Numbered from the stretch's first letter, positions 1-9,143 are shown. The stretch: 64,000 nucleotides of DNA from CBDANO01 sp965197665 (GCA_965197665.1 CBDANO010000005.1:310001-374000), one strand, 5' to 3'. Made by a program: numbers and translations. The notes: generated by a model not told the origin, from the letters alone.

Positions 1-1476
1 TTTTACATTGCCGAGGACGCCGGGGCGGACGAGAGCCTCCGCCTTCGGTACCGTTACTTGGACCTGCGCCGCCCCCCTATGCTGCGGAACTTGATGCTCC
101 GCCACCGAGTCGTGAAGTACATCCGCGACTTTCTCGATGCCCGGGGATTCATCGAAATAGAAACGCCGATACTAATAAAGAGCACTCCGGAGGGCGCCCG
201 GGATTTTTTGGTGCCCAGCCGTCTTCAGCCGGGCAATTTCTACGCGCTGCCCCAGTCGCCTCAGCAACTCAAGCAGCTTCTGATGGTCTCGGGGGTGGAG
301 AAGTATTTTCAAATCGCTCGCTGTTTCCGGGACGAAGACTTGCGGGCCGACCGCCAGTTGGAGTTTACGCAACTGGACTTGGAGATGAGCTTCGTCGACG
401 AGGGCGACGTGCTCGGTTTGACCGAGGACTTGTATACCGGACTGATTGAAACCGTGGCCCCGGAAAGGAAGCTGATCAAGCCCTTCCCTTGGCTCACCTA
501 CGATGAAGCCATGAGCCGCTATGGAACGGACAAACCGGACCTGCGCTACGGGCTGGAGATGACCGATGTCAGCGGCCTGGCGGGCGAGACCGAGTTCCGC
601 GTCTTCCTTTCGACCCTGGAGAAAGGGGGGATCATCAAGGGCTTTGCCGTGCCGGGCCAAGGAAACTGCTCCGGCTCCTCGTTGCGAGCCTTGGAAGAGG
701 TCGCCAGGGAGGCGGGAGCGGGAGGGATGAGCCACCTCCGTTTCCACGACGGAGAATCCCTGGATTCCCTGGGGGAAGACGACATCGTTCTATCGGCGGG
801 TCTGCGTATGCCCGCCGCGTGGAGCAAAAGGCTGGCCGAGCGTATGGGCGCCGGGCCGGGGGACTTGGTCTTGTTGATGGCCGGTCCGTCTAACCGGGTG
901 AACGCCTGGCTAAGCGCGGTGCGGCGCCACTTGGGGGAGCAACTAGGCTTGGCCGACCCGGCGGCGTTAGCCTTCGCATTCGTTACCCAGTTCCCGCTAT
1001 TCGATTGGAACGAGGAAGCGCAACGCTGGGACTCATCCCACCATCCCTTCACGTCGCCTGCCGACGGCCAAGAGGAATTGCTGGACGGAAGCGACCCCGG
1101 CGCGATCAAGTCCAAGGCCTATGACTTGGTGTGTAACGGCTCGGAGTTGGCGAGCGGAAGCGTCCGGATCCACCGTAGAGAGCTGCAAGAAAAGGTGTTC
1201 CGGGTCCTGGGTTACAGCAAAGAAGAGGTAGACCAGCGGTTCAGGCAGATCCTAGAGGCTTTCGAATTCGGCGCGCCTCCCCATGGCGGCATCGCCCCGG
1301 GAATCGACCGGCTGGTGGCCATTCTCTCCGGGGCCGGGTCCATCCGCGACGTGATAGCGTTTCCCAAGACACAGAGCGGGTCCGACCCCCTGTTCGACGC
1401 TCCCGCGCCGGCAACCCAGTCCCAACTCGACGAGCTAGGACTGGGTATATCTCCCAAGGCCGACCGGCAAGGCTAG
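1..1476 (+). CDS. aspS: Aspartyl-tRNA synthetase, 5'-truncated by window edge
   Basis: This enzyme charges tRNA-Asp (or tRNA-Asp/Asn) with aspartate in the cytoplasm. The reading frame is open to base 1, and the first residues read FYIAEDAGADE, then LRYRYLDLRR, the start of the class II catalytic core. The gene therefore begins outside the window and the TTG at 58 is not a real start. A GAD-type insertion domain lies in the middle of the visible part. The C-terminal class II motif 3 (GIAPGIDRLVA) is followed by the AspRS signature FPKTQSG. The N-terminal OB-fold anticodon-binding domain is missing from view. It converges with the minus-strand gene that ends 58 bases downstream. Whether it is discriminating or non-discriminating cannot be told here. 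Confidence 0.96.
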   Translation, partial: FYIAEDAGADESLRLRYRYLDLRRPPMLRNLMLRHRVVKYIRDFLDARGFIEIETPILIKSTPEGARDFLVPSRLQPGNFYALPQSPQQLKQLLMVSGVEKYFQIARCFRDEDLRADRQLEFTQLDLEMSFVDEGDVLGLTEDLYTGLIETVAPERKLIKPFPWLTYDEAMSRYGTDKPDLRYGLEMTDVSGLAGETEFRVFLSTLEKGGIIKGFAVPGQGNCSGSSLRALEEVAREAGAGGMSHLRFHDGESLDSLGEDDIVLSAGLRMPAAWSKRLAERMGAGPGDLVLLMAGPSNRVNAWLSAVRRHLGEQLGLADPAALAFAFVTQFPLFDWNEEAQRWDSSHHPFTSPADGQEELLDGSDPGAIKSKAYDLVCNGSELASGSVRIHRRELQEKVFRVLGYSKEEVDQRFRQILEAFEFGAPPHGGIAPGIDRLVAILSGAGSIRDVIAFPKTQSGSDPLFDAPAPATQSQLDELGLGISPKADRQG

Positions 1477-1534
1477 GTCCCAGCCTTGTCGGAATTGCCC
1501 AGGTAGAATCGAATGGCCAGCGGGGTCCCGGCCC

Positions 1535-2941
1535 TTAATTGCCGGTTACAACCCCTACCGGCTCCAAGGTCGGAGCGAATTGGGCCGTAGATTCGGGAAG
1601 GTCAGGACCACCTCCGCATTCGCGGCGCAATATCGGCACAACCTCAGATGCAAAAAGCCGCATCTGCTCCTCGGTCTCCGCGGACGTGTAGCCGCCGCCT
1701 TCTATAGCCGCCGTAAATAAGAAATCCTCGAAGCCGCAGGACTCCTTGATGCCCAGGATCCCCTCGGCGACCTGTTCCGGGGTGCCGACTATGGCCACGC
1801 CCTTCTGCATCAGCAAGTCCCCGGTCACTTTCATGCCAGCATCGTAGGGCGCTTCGTCCAAATCGGCCAAGGCGGCAGCGAAGCCGAAGGGGCCATAGTA
1901 GTCCCATTGCATCTCCAACGCCCTCTTGTACTGTTCCATGCCCTCATGCTCCTTCGAGCCGGGCGGGACGACATGCACGTAACGGACGCAACCGTAACCC
2001 CGGTGCTTGTCAGCGTCCCAGCCAAACTTCCAGGGACCCCGGTTCAGCCGATCCGGCCAGCCCTTACGCTCAGCCTCGTCATAGTATATTTCTACGTTGC
2101 GCTTGAGCCTGGATGTTGTCTCGGGGAGGGTCATGCCGTTGACGGCGTTAGCGGCCGCCCACCGGATCGAGCGCTCGCTGGTGACCGGCTCCCAGACTTG
2201 GGGATGGGGCTTCTGCACCGGCTGGGGGAAGAGGCTGATTTCCTTCAGGGTGGTCGTCGCCGCTACCACCGGGCTGCCCATGGAGTAGAGGTCGGGCTTG
2301 CCTACCGCTAGGACATCCTCTAACTTGCGCCCGGCTTGCGGCTGGTTAAAGTAGGCCATAGTGCCCTTGTGGTGCCACTTCGTATAGCTGGGCGGGATGG
2401 AGAAGAACTCTCCATGGTGAGAGAAGGAGGGCTGAGTCCAAGCCTTAATAATGATCTCGAAGGCCTCGTGGTAGTAGGCCCGGTTCCGTTCCTGGTCTTG
2501 GACCGTGGCCCCGTAGGGCCTGCCGAACACCTCGGCCTCCCGGGGTTGATAGCCGCGGCCGATGCCAAACTCCAGCCGGCCGCCGCTGATGACATCCAGC
2601 ATCGCCGCTTGTTCCGCAACCCGGATGGGGTGCCACCAGGGAAGGATGTTGGCCATCTGCCCCAAGCGAATGCGCTTGGTTTGGGCGGCGATGGCCGTCT
2701 CGGCAATCAGCGGGTTAGGGCTGAACTCCGCCCCTTCCGGGATGAAGTGGTGCTCCGTCATAAACCAGTAGTCAATTCCCAACTGATCGGCCAAGACCCC
2801 TTGACGGACCTGGTCGACAAGGACCCGTTGATAGCTCTGGTGCACCTCTTCTAAAGACCCCCCTGCCACCACCACATCGTCCCCTACCCTAGTCGTTTTC
2901 AGGTCGGAAGCCCCGTTGTGCAAAATTCCAATCTCGATCAT
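1535..2941 (-). CDS. LLM-class flavin-dependent oxidoreductase (luciferase-like)
   Basis: This is a 468-residue member of the bacterial luciferase-like monooxygenase superfamily (TIM barrel, FMN or F420 dependent). The N-terminal half carries the family pattern: a YWFMTEHHF stretch near residue 60, then RIRLGQMANILPWWHP and a GGRLEFGIGRGYQPRE segment. At 468 residues it is longer than the usual 300-370, with an insert of aromatic-rich sequence in the middle. The ATG start is well supported by GGAGGAG six bases upstream. It lies 70 bases downstream of fbp on the same strand. The substrate is unknown. Expanded flavin monooxygenase families of this kind are known in SAR202 Chloroflexi, which supports the suggested host but not a specific reaction. 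Confidence 0.88.
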   Translation of the reverse strand: MIEIGILHNGASDLKTTRVGDDVVVAGGSLEEVHQSYQRVLVDQVRQGVLADQLGIDYWFMTEHHFIPEGAEFSPNPLIAETAIAAQTKRIRLGQMANILPWWHPIRVAEQAAMLDVISGGRLEFGIGRGYQPREAEVFGRPYGATVQDQERNRAYYHEAFEIIIKAWTQPSFSHHGEFFSIPPSYTKWHHKGTMAYFNQPQAGRKLEDVLAVGKPDLYSMGSPVVAATTTLKEISLFPQPVQKPHPQVWEPVTSERSIRWAAANAVNGMTLPETTSRLKRNVEIYYDEAERKGWPDRLNRGPWKFGWDADKHRGYGCVRYVHVVPPGSKEHEGMEQYKRALEMQWDYYGPFGFAAALADLDEAPYDAGMKVTGDLLMQKGVAIVGTPEQVAEGILGIKESCGFEDFLFTAAIEGGGYTSAETEEQMRLFASEVVPILRRECGGGPDLPESTAQFAPTLEPVGVVTGN

Positions 2942-3011
2942 GTCTACTCCTCCAAATGATATTGAAGATTATTTTGTAGGCGCCGGCGCAGCGGCGCTGA
3001 TGGACCGGTGC

Positions 3012-4193
3012 TTAGTCGTCGGCGCTGGCCGCTTTCTCCGGGATTTGCGACTCATCCCCGTGGCCGTCCCGGAAAGCGAACCGGGACACTAGGTCGCCGA
3101 TGCTTTGGCGGAAGCCTGAATATTCCAACTCACCGTAAGGTAGCATGGCGGCCCCGGACCATCCTTGGGACCGCATAGCAATTCCTTTTTCCTGAGCAAG
3201 ATTTCTTACATAGTCCCAAGCGGGATTGTCGAAGAAGTCGGCGAAGGAGTCGGAGAACTTCCCCGCGGCGCTGAGAGAGAACCCGACGCAGGAAACCAAC
3301 GGCAAGCAGTACATGCCGGTGACCGCGGTATTGATGGGCACGGGCATCAAAGGCATGACGTGGGAGCCTCGGGCGTCGCCGCCGATGAAGTGAGCTTTGG
3401 CGAAGGGTGATATCAACTCTTCAGGCGCCGGGAAGATTCCTTGGTTCCGGACTATCGCTACCGGATCGTCCTTGCCGGTGTAGCTGCCGGCGATGTTGTG
3501 AAGGCGGGTTGCGGACACCGCCGCCGCCGTCTGGCCCGAATAGCGGGAGACTATGGAGTCTATGCCGAACCGCTCGTTGTCCCGCAACAAGACGGTGATC
3601 CGGTAATAGTCTTCCGGGGCGTTGAGGGAGATTATGCTGTCCCCTCCGGTGTTGTCCATGTCTATTATGTTGAAAGTAAAGCCATCGCCGATCCGCGGCA
3701 GCATCAGTCCGGCGCAGTACATTGGGTCGGCGAAACCCAGGAACAACGGCAGATTGTAAGCCCCCGGCCCGCATTTGTCGGCCGCCAGCACCATGAAGGA
3801 CTCGGCGGCCCGGACCCGGTTGGTCTTAACCGGGTCGTGCTCGAATTCAACCTCCGCCACCGCAGGGCCGGCCCCCCGGATGTTGCCGGAAGGAGCATCG
3901 ACCAGCAAGTCCTGGCCGGCGCCGTACAAGCCGTACTGGCTAGCGATATCCGTGGCGTGTAGGAAGGTCTTCCAAGCGAATTGGTGTACGTCAGTGTTGT
4001 TCTCGCCGTGGGTGTGGGATGCGATAATGCAGATGTCATCACCGGTGTGGCCCACGAAAGCATCGATCAATAATCCGCGCTTCACCGCGTCGTCGACGTC
4101 GGTGCGGACCGCGTCCATCATGTTTTGGGATGGCTTGGTATGACCCCCGATGGAGCCTACGTCCGCTTTCAAGATGGAAAGGGTTATCTTCAT
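3012..4193 (-). CDS. fbp: Fructose-1,6-bisphosphate aldolase/phosphatase (bifunctional, archaeal type)
   Basis: This bifunctional gluconeogenic enzyme condenses DHAP and glyceraldehyde-3-phosphate to FBP and then dephosphorylates it to fructose-6-phosphate. The 393-residue product matches the family in length. It has the conserved N-terminus (KADVGSIGGHTKPS), metal-binding acidic and histidine clusters (GHTGDDI, ASHTHGENN), a DNTGGDSI-type segment, and the C-terminal YGELEYSGFRQ region. The start ATG is preceded by GAGGAGG four bases upstream. The enzyme is typical of Archaea and deep-branching or thermophilic bacteria, and occurs in Chloroflexota. It is divergent from the plus-strand gene at 4710 across a 516-base intergenic region. 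Confidence 0.95.
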   Translation of the reverse strand: MKITLSILKADVGSIGGHTKPSQNMMDAVRTDVDDAVKRGLLIDAFVGHTGDDICIIASHTHGENNTDVHQFAWKTFLHATDIASQYGLYGAGQDLLVDAPSGNIRGAGPAVAEVEFEHDPVKTNRVRAAESFMVLAADKCGPGAYNLPLFLGFADPMYCAGLMLPRIGDGFTFNIIDMDNTGGDSIISLNAPEDYYRITVLLRDNERFGIDSIVSRYSGQTAAAVSATRLHNIAGSYTGKDDPVAIVRNQGIFPAPEELISPFAKAHFIGGDARGSHVMPLMPVPINTAVTGMYCLPLVSCVGFSLSAAGKFSDSFADFFDNPAWDYVRNLAQEKGIAMRSQGWSGAAMLPYGELEYSGFRQSIGDLVSRFAFRDGHGDESQIPEKAASADD

Positions 4194-4709
4194 AATTCCT
4201 CCTCGTTATCGCTTAGCCCCCTTAGTTGGTCATACCTATCCCAAGCGTGTATGATACAGGGAGAGTTCGTGGAGTGTAAGCTGCGGGACTCATCCCCCGC
4301 GAGAGGGAGTCAATTCTAGCATCACCACTTTGCCTTGTCAAACTAGGTAAAGACTACGAATTCCGGCTCATGTATTCCGTGTTGTGTGCGAAATTATCAC
4401 CATGCTGGGTCATTTCGGGTGATTTGAACGTGTCGGCAAAAGCGATTGAGAAAAATTGCGGCCAAGAAAATTAGTTAGCTCGTTAGCAGGGAGAGGAGGC
4501 GCTCCCCGGGACGAGAAAAAGTTGGGCTTTTCGTCCAATTCGCCGGCCGGGAACGACAAAACCGGTAACTGTTCGGAGTTGATGGGTGCAAAACCATTGT
4601 CGATACTACCCTAATCGGTGTATATTCAATGGTGCATGCTGCGCCTTAACAGCGCCCGGCTCATGGGCAGTGTCCGTGCGGCGGGTCGCAGAGGTCTAGA
4701 GGAACGGCC
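4194..4709. other. 516-base intergenic region between divergent genes; overlapping inverted repeats
   Basis: No convincing gene is seen. The region is more AT-rich than its flanks around 4320-4480. It must hold the promoters of fbp (minus) and the zinc-ribbon/TPR gene (plus). Two inverted repeats that share bases occur at 4479-4536 and are listed separately. Confidence 0.6.
4479..4536. repeat. Two mutually exclusive inverted repeats (possible alternative RNA hairpins)
   Basis: Hairpin A pairs CTCGT (4479-4483) with ACGAG (4511-4515), with an inner GGGAG/CTCCC stem (4489-4493 with 4502-4506). Hairpin B pairs GGACGA (4509-4514) with TCGTCC (4531-4536), with an inner AAAG/CTTT stem and a TTGGG loop. 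Both need bases 4511-4514, so they cannot form together. No T-run follows on the plus strand, so this is not a standard terminator. A regulatory role is a guess. Confidence 0.4.
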
Positions 4710-5459
4710 ATGAGCAACATTCTATTATTTATTGCTCTGGCATTAGTGCTGCTATGGACTGCCCGGCTCGCTAGGAACAAGCGCCGGAGCCCATGGCTAT
4801 GGGGTGGAGCAGCGTTCATCTTGATGCTGATCCCCGGCTATAACTTGCTGGCTGTCATCCCCATGATCGTCCTGTTATTCATCAAGAGTCCCCAGGCCCG
4901 GAGCGATAACCCGGTAGACCAACAGGCCTGCCAACGCTGCAACACCAACCTGACGCCGGGTTCGAAATTTTGCACCAGCTGCGGTTGGGAGCTATCCCCG
5001 TCCAACCCATCGGATGCTCGCGTGAATGCGGAAAAGCCGGCAGATCTCGTTGTGGAAGAACGGCGGGAGACTACCCCCGCCAGCGAAATGCCCATGCAAG
5101 AAGCCGGCGGCGAAGTCCAAGCACCAGCGCAAGCAGCTTCGATGCAAGGCGCGACCCAAGCCGCGGTGGCGCCGGTGGAGGAGGCTGTATCGGAGCCGCC
5201 GCCTGCCGGTCCCCGTAAGCGGGTACCGGTGGACGCTCCTACCGCCGATGCCCTGACGGAGAGGGGAGTCCGTTTATACAACCAAGGGCGGACTCAAGAG
5301 GCTATTGACCAGTTCACCAAAGCCATTGCTCTGGACCCCAATTGCGCTCAAGCCTGGGCTCGCCGGGCCGAGGCTTACGCCCGCTTGGGCCGCGGCGACG
5401 AAGCCGAGGAGGACCGCCGCAAGCTTGAAGCTCTGAATCCGGGATCCACCGGCGGCTGA
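4710..5459 (+). CDS. Membrane protein with zinc ribbon and TPR repeat
   Basis: This 249-residue hypothetical protein has a readable architecture. Two hydrophobic segments lie at about residues 3-20 and 31-58. A C4 zinc-ribbon (Cys74, 77, 88, 91 in CQRC and CTSC) follows just inside the membrane. Residues about 100-175 are a low-complexity Pro/Ala/Glu linker. A TPR motif lies near residues 180-235 (ERGVRLYNQGRTQEAIDQF, AIALDPNCAQAWARRA). Zinc-ribbon plus TPR suggests a membrane-anchored protein-interaction scaffold; no enzyme activity is apparent. The ATG is preceded by AGAGG seven bases upstream. It converges with fabI, whose stop lies 22 bases away. Confidence 0.8.
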   Translation: MSNILLFIALALVLLWTARLARNKRRSPWLWGGAAFILMLIPGYNLLAVIPMIVLLFIKSPQARSDNPVDQQACQRCNTNLTPGSKFCTSCGWELSPSNPSDARVNAEKPADLVVEERRETTPASEMPMQEAGGEVQAPAQAASMQGATQAAVAPVEEAVSEPPPAGPRKRVPVDAPTADALTERGVRLYNQGRTQEAIDQFTKAIALDPNCAQAWARRAEAYARLGRGDEAEEDRRKLEALNPGSTGG

Positions 5460-5480
5460 GGGTTTACCTCCGGCGGCCAA

Positions 5481-6254
5481 TCAGACCCCCATAATATGAT
5501 AACCCGCGTCCACCGGTATAACCGCCCCGGTGATCCCGCTGGAAAGCTCGCTGCATAGGAACAAAGCCGTCTTGGCGACCTCCTCCGAGCTTATGTTTCG
5601 CTTCATTGCCGCGGATTCGGCATGATGGCGCCGCATGTCCATGAAGCCGTGAATGCCCCTAGCCGCCAGGGTCTCCAACGGCCCCGCCGATATAGCGTTC
5701 AAGCGGATGTTCTGCTCTCCGTACTCGAAAGCTAGTTGCCGGACCGCGTGCTCCAAGGCCGCCTTGGCCGTTCCCATCACGTTATACCCCGGGTATACCC
5801 GCTGGGACGCGTGAAAAGTCATCGTTACTACGCTGCCGCCGCCGCTCATCAACGGCGCGGCGCGGCGGACCAAAGGCAATAGCGAGTAAGCGCTGACCTC
5901 CAGCGCGACCCTGAATCCGTCGCGGTCCGTCTCGGAAAACCTGCCGCTCAAGTCTTCTCGATTGGCGAAGGCTATGCTGTGGACCAGAAAGGATATGTCC
6001 CCAAAGGTCTCGCCGACCTGTTGAAACAGGTCGTAAATCTGTTGGTCGTCGGTGGCGTCGCAAGGGACTACCAGCGAGCCTTCCAGCGAGCCGGCAAGCT
6101 TGGATACCCGCTCTTTTAACCGGTCGTCCTGGTAAGTCAAGGCCAGCCTTGCCCCCGACCGGCCTAATACGCGGGCGATGGCCCAAGCGATGCTGCGGTC
6201 ATTGGCTACACCCAAGACCACTCCCTTTTGGCCGGACAAGTCAATCGGATACAA
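5481..6254 (-). CDS. fabI: Enoyl-[acyl-carrier-protein] reductase (NADH), FabI
   Basis: FabI catalyses the last reductive step of each fatty acid elongation cycle. It is a short-chain-dehydrogenase-fold protein of about 257 residues, the normal FabI size. Visible features are the N-terminal LSGQKGVVLGVANDRSIAWA nucleotide-binding segment and the catalytic Y-x6-K (YNVMGTAK). The SISAGPLETLAARGI loop is typical of FabI. The start is taken as TTG at 6254 because GGGAGGT lies seven bases upstream and the FabI homology begins there. The frame stays open to 6392, but that extension reads as non-homologous sequence and overlaps the upstream oxidoreductase gene. It follows that gene by 34 bases and is probably co-transcribed with it. 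Confidence 0.95.
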   Translation of the reverse strand: MYPIDLSGQKGVVLGVANDRSIAWAIARVLGRSGARLALTYQDDRLKERVSKLAGSLEGSLVVPCDATDDQQIYDLFQQVGETFGDISFLVHSIAFANREDLSGRFSETDRDGFRVALEVSAYSLLPLVRRAAPLMSGGGSVVTMTFHASQRVYPGYNVMGTAKAALEHAVRQLAFEYGEQNIRLNAISAGPLETLAARGIHGFMDMRRHHAESAAMKRNISSEEVAKTALFLCSELSSGITGAVIPVDAGYHIMGV

Positions 6255-6288
6255 ACCCTCTACCTCCCAGAGATTAACCCAGAAAAGG

Positions 6289-7257
6289 TCAACCGAACGC
6301 CGGGGCCACCCTGTCCAAGAACGTCTCCAACTGGGCCTCGGGATCGAAGGACGCGAAACGTACCACAAGAGTCTGGGCGCCGGCTTCGACATATTCGGCT
6401 AAGCGGGACTTGACCCTTTCCGGGTCGCCGAAGGGGCCCCAGCGCGTCCCCCACATGTTAACACCATAGTATTTCATCAAATACCGGGTGGCCTCCGACT
6501 CGGCCTTGGAAACGTTCAGGTCCAGGTTCACCGTGGCGTAGTAGGCCGCCTCGAACCGTTCGTTATCGCGGCCCAAGTCGGCCACTGCTTGGCGTACTCG
6601 CCGCACCAAGGCAGCGTACTCTTCCGGAGTGTCGGAAATTGAGATCAAGCCGTCGCCCAACCGGGCCGCTCTGACGATCTGGGCTTCTTGTCGGGCCCGC
6701 CCATGGGCCGCCAACAGCACCGGGACCCCGTGCCGTTGCGCCGGCTGCGGTTCCATCTTCACGCCTTCAAGATCGAAGTGCTTACCGTGGAAAGTCACCG
6801 CGCCGCCGGTACCAAGCTGACGAACAATCTGCACTACTTCTTCCAAGCGCGCCGCCCGGCGGCGGGGGTCCACCCCGGCGGCCCGCCATTCTTGTTGCTG
6901 GTCTTCGTTGAAAGCTCCCCCAACTCCGGCGCCGACGACGAGGCGGCCCTTGGAGATCAAGTCTACCGTCGCCATCGTCTGGGCCAACAGCACCGGATGA
7001 CGCAGTGCCGGCAGCAGAACGGCGGTGCCCAGACGCAGGGTCTCGGTGCAAGAAGCCACGGCCGCCAGCGTGGACAGGGGTTCTAGTCTTGGCTTGGCGG
7101 TCAAGCTGTCTCCCACCCAAACGGAATCCAAGCCGGCCGCCTCTACCCGCTTAGCCAACTCCAACACTCTTCGAGGGTCCGGCGGGCGGTCTTCGCTCAA
7201 AAGCAGCCCCCGGGTTGGCAATAGCACTCCTAGTTTAGGTTTCAGGGAGGCCCCCAT
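6289..7257 (-). CDS. LLM-class F420-dependent oxidoreductase
   Basis: This 322-residue luciferase-like TIM-barrel oxidoreductase is close in length to the F420-dependent class. Visible features are KLGVLLPTRG at the N-terminus, AGLDSVWVGDSL, the LRLGTAVLLPALRHPVLLAQ strand, and SKGRLVVGAGVGG. Later RAARLGDGL and a C-terminal LVVRFASFDPE segment follow. The ATG has GAGGAG four bases upstream. It sits directly downstream of the F420 biosynthesis genes cofD and cofC on the same strand, which supports F420 rather than FMN as cofactor; this is inference from context. The substrate is unknown. Confidence 0.88.
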   Translation of the reverse strand: MGASLKPKLGVLLPTRGLLLSEDRPPDPRRVLELAKRVEAAGLDSVWVGDSLTAKPRLEPLSTLAAVASCTETLRLGTAVLLPALRHPVLLAQTMATVDLISKGRLVVGAGVGGAFNEDQQQEWRAAGVDPRRRAARLEEVVQIVRQLGTGGAVTFHGKHFDLEGVKMEPQPAQRHGVPVLLAAHGRARQEAQIVRAARLGDGLISISDTPEEYAALVRRVRQAVADLGRDNERFEAAYYATVNLDLNVSKAESEATRYLMKYYGVNMWGTRWGPFGDPERVKSRLAEYVEAGAQTLVVRFASFDPEAQLETFLDRVAPAFG

Positions 7258-7389
7258 TAGCTCCTCAGTAATAAAGACTTACCCGTCAGGTTAGCCGGGT
7301 GACCCCGAGCGCAAGTTTCTTATCGCCTCACGAAGTCTGGACGGCTAGACCGGTTAAGCTTGGTGGCGCTACGGCGAGGTTGGCGGGGT

Positions 7390-8064
7390 CTATTCATCGT
7401 TGGGGGAAGCCGTCGCTTGGCCCCGAAGCAACCGGTCCAACAACCCAGGCTCCATGTGCTCGTAGGCCTCCAAGTCATCCAGGGTATCCAGGTCGAATCC
7501 CAGTCCCGGGCTGTAGCAAATCGCGACGGATACTCCAATGTTAGCCGCTTGAGAAAGATGCTTGAGGAAGCTGCGAGGGCCGAGTTCAGGCTTGAACTGC
7601 ACCGCAGGGGGGACCAGGATGGCGTTGGTGCCGCCGTCCCTCCTTGCCGGCGCCAGGCTAATGTTGTTTTGCTTTCGCGTCGCTTGGAGGATGCTGTGTA
7701 TGTCGCCGGCCTTTAAGAAGGGCAGGTCGCTGGCCACGTACAGGGCCCCTTTGCCCCTTTCGAATACCCGATCGAATGCAATGGCCACCGTGTCATTCAG
7801 ATTTCGGCCCAACTCCTCCATCCACACACCCTCGGCACCGAGAGTTAAGTTTCGCACTTTATCGTCGCCCCCTACCACCCAGAAGACATCGACGGAAGCG
7901 GCTCGCAGCGCCGTAATCACCTGGCTAAGCAGACCAAGAGATAAGGCGCCCCTCTCCTCGGTGGAGAATTTCCTCGACAAGCGCGTTTTGCTATCGGCTA
8001 AGGGCTTCATGGGGATGACGGCAATGGTCCCGGAGGACTCCCCTTCGTCGCGTTTCCGTTCCAT
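7390..8064 (-). CDS. cofC: 2-phospho-L-lactate (or phosphoenolpyruvate) guanylyltransferase, CofC/FbiD
   Basis: This nucleotidyltransferase activates 2-phospho-L-lactate or phosphoenolpyruvate with GTP for coenzyme F420 synthesis. The 224-residue product has the family features: AVIPMKPLADSKTRLS near the N-terminus (nucleotide-binding loop with the K-x2-KTRL pattern), a VASDLPFL metal-binding segment, and a C-terminal PGLGFDLDTLDDL motif. It lies downstream of cofD in a block with cofG and cofH, which makes the assignment firm. Which three-carbon acid is used cannot be told from sequence alone. Its first ten or so residues are poorly conserved and the ribosome-binding site is weak, so the start is uncertain. 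Confidence 0.93.
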   Translation of the reverse strand: MERKRDEGESSGTIAVIPMKPLADSKTRLSRKFSTEERGALSLGLLSQVITALRAASVDVFWVVGGDDKVRNLTLGAEGVWMEELGRNLNDTVAIAFDRVFERGKGALYVASDLPFLKAGDIHSILQATRKQNNISLAPARRDGGTNAILVPPAVQFKPELGPRSFLKHLSQAANIGVSVAICYSPGLGFDLDTLDDLEAYEHMEPGLLDRLLRGQATASPNDE

Positions 8065-8207
8065 AGCCTTAACCTACCCCGTCTCCCGGGACCTTGCTCT
8101 TCGGCCAAACAGGCCAAGTGGGTTAGAGGACGGTCCGCTCACTGAAACACCTCTGAATCAACCTTCGAAACACCATTGAAATAGGTTCGATATGCGTTGG
8201 CAATAGA

Positions 8208-9143
8208 TCAACCGCCCGCCTCGGCCAAGACAGTCCGGGCCAAGGCGAGCTTATCGGCGTCGTTGTTCATAATAATCGACGCAGCCGCAGGTCTAATACC
8301 AAGGCCTTCTATAGCCGGTCCCAACGGCGCGTCCCGTTCGTCGATGAGGAAAGTATCGCATAGGCCACGGTACTCGCTGGCCACCCCGACGCAGGACACT
8401 TCACGGCCCAACTCGGACATGATCTTGGCCGCGGGGCCCCTGACCGCCGCGCCGCCAACGATGGGACTTACCGCCACTTTCGATGCGGACGATTGCTTCA
8501 ACCGGGTTTCTACTCCGGGGATAGCCAGAATGGGTCCCAAGCTAAGGAAGGGGTTGGAGGGGCAATAGACAATTATCTGGGCCTCGTCAAGCGCCGCCTG
8601 GAACGCGGGGGATGGGCGCGCCTTCTCAGCCCCGGCGTACCTTATTCCAGAGACCCGGGGACCGGCCCGGCGCTTCACGAAGTAGGTCTGCATAGCCAGT
8701 TCCCCGGCGTCCGTGTCCAGCACCGTGCGGACGGGGTCGTCGCTCATGGGAGCAATCTGCTGGGCTACCCCCAAGCGACGGCAAAGGTCCGCAGTAACTT
8801 GGGAAAGAGTCGCGCCTTTGCGAAGGAGTTGGGTGCGCCGGATGTGGGTAGCCAAGTCCCGGTCTCCCAGATTGAACCAGGTATCGGCCCCGTAACGATT
8901 CAACATACTCAAGGCAGTAAAAGTATCTCCGCCTATGCCCCAACCGGACTCGGGGTCGGATAGACCGGCTAGGGTGTACATGACCGTGTCCAGGTCGGGA
9001 GAAACGTGAAGGCCGTGAAAACACTCGTCGTCCCCGGTATTGACGCAAATCACCAGTCGCTCCGGGGCCAAGGCCCGGGCCAAGCCCAAGGCCAGCTTGG
9101 CGCCGCCAACTCCGCCGGCCAACGCTAGGACTTTACCGCCCAT
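8208..9143 (-). CDS. cofD: 2-phospho-L-lactate transferase, CofD/FbiA
   Basis: CofD transfers the phospholactyl (or phosphoenolpyruvyl) group from the CofC product to the FO precursor, giving F420-0. The 311-residue product has the full family length. The N-terminal KVLALAGGVGGAKLALGL nucleotide-binding loop, the VNTGDD motif, the SPDLDTVMYTLAGLSDPESG block and the late IIVYCPSNPFLSLGPIL segment are all present. It lies 247 bases downstream of cofH and 143 upstream of the cofC stop, all on the minus strand. The glutamate ligase that would finish F420 (CofE/FbiB) is not in this window. Confidence 0.96.
   Translation of the reverse strand: MGGKVLALAGGVGGAKLALGLARALAPERLVICVNTGDDECFHGLHVSPDLDTVMYTLAGLSDPESGWGIGGDTFTALSMLNRYGADTWFNLGDRDLATHIRRTQLLRKGATLSQVTADLCRRLGVAQQIAPMSDDPVRTVLDTDAGELAMQTYFVKRRAGPRVSGIRYAGAEKARPSPAFQAALDEAQIIVYCPSNPFLSLGPILAIPGVETRLKQSSASKVAVSPIVGGAAVRGPAAKIMSELGREVSCVGVASEYRGLCDTFLIDERDAPLGPAIEGLGIRPAAASIIMNNDADKLALARTVLAEAGG

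Noticed and set aside
1535..2941. Several antisense frames over the luciferase-like gene and other GC-rich genes
   Set aside because: They follow codon bias of the real genes on the other strand and match no family.
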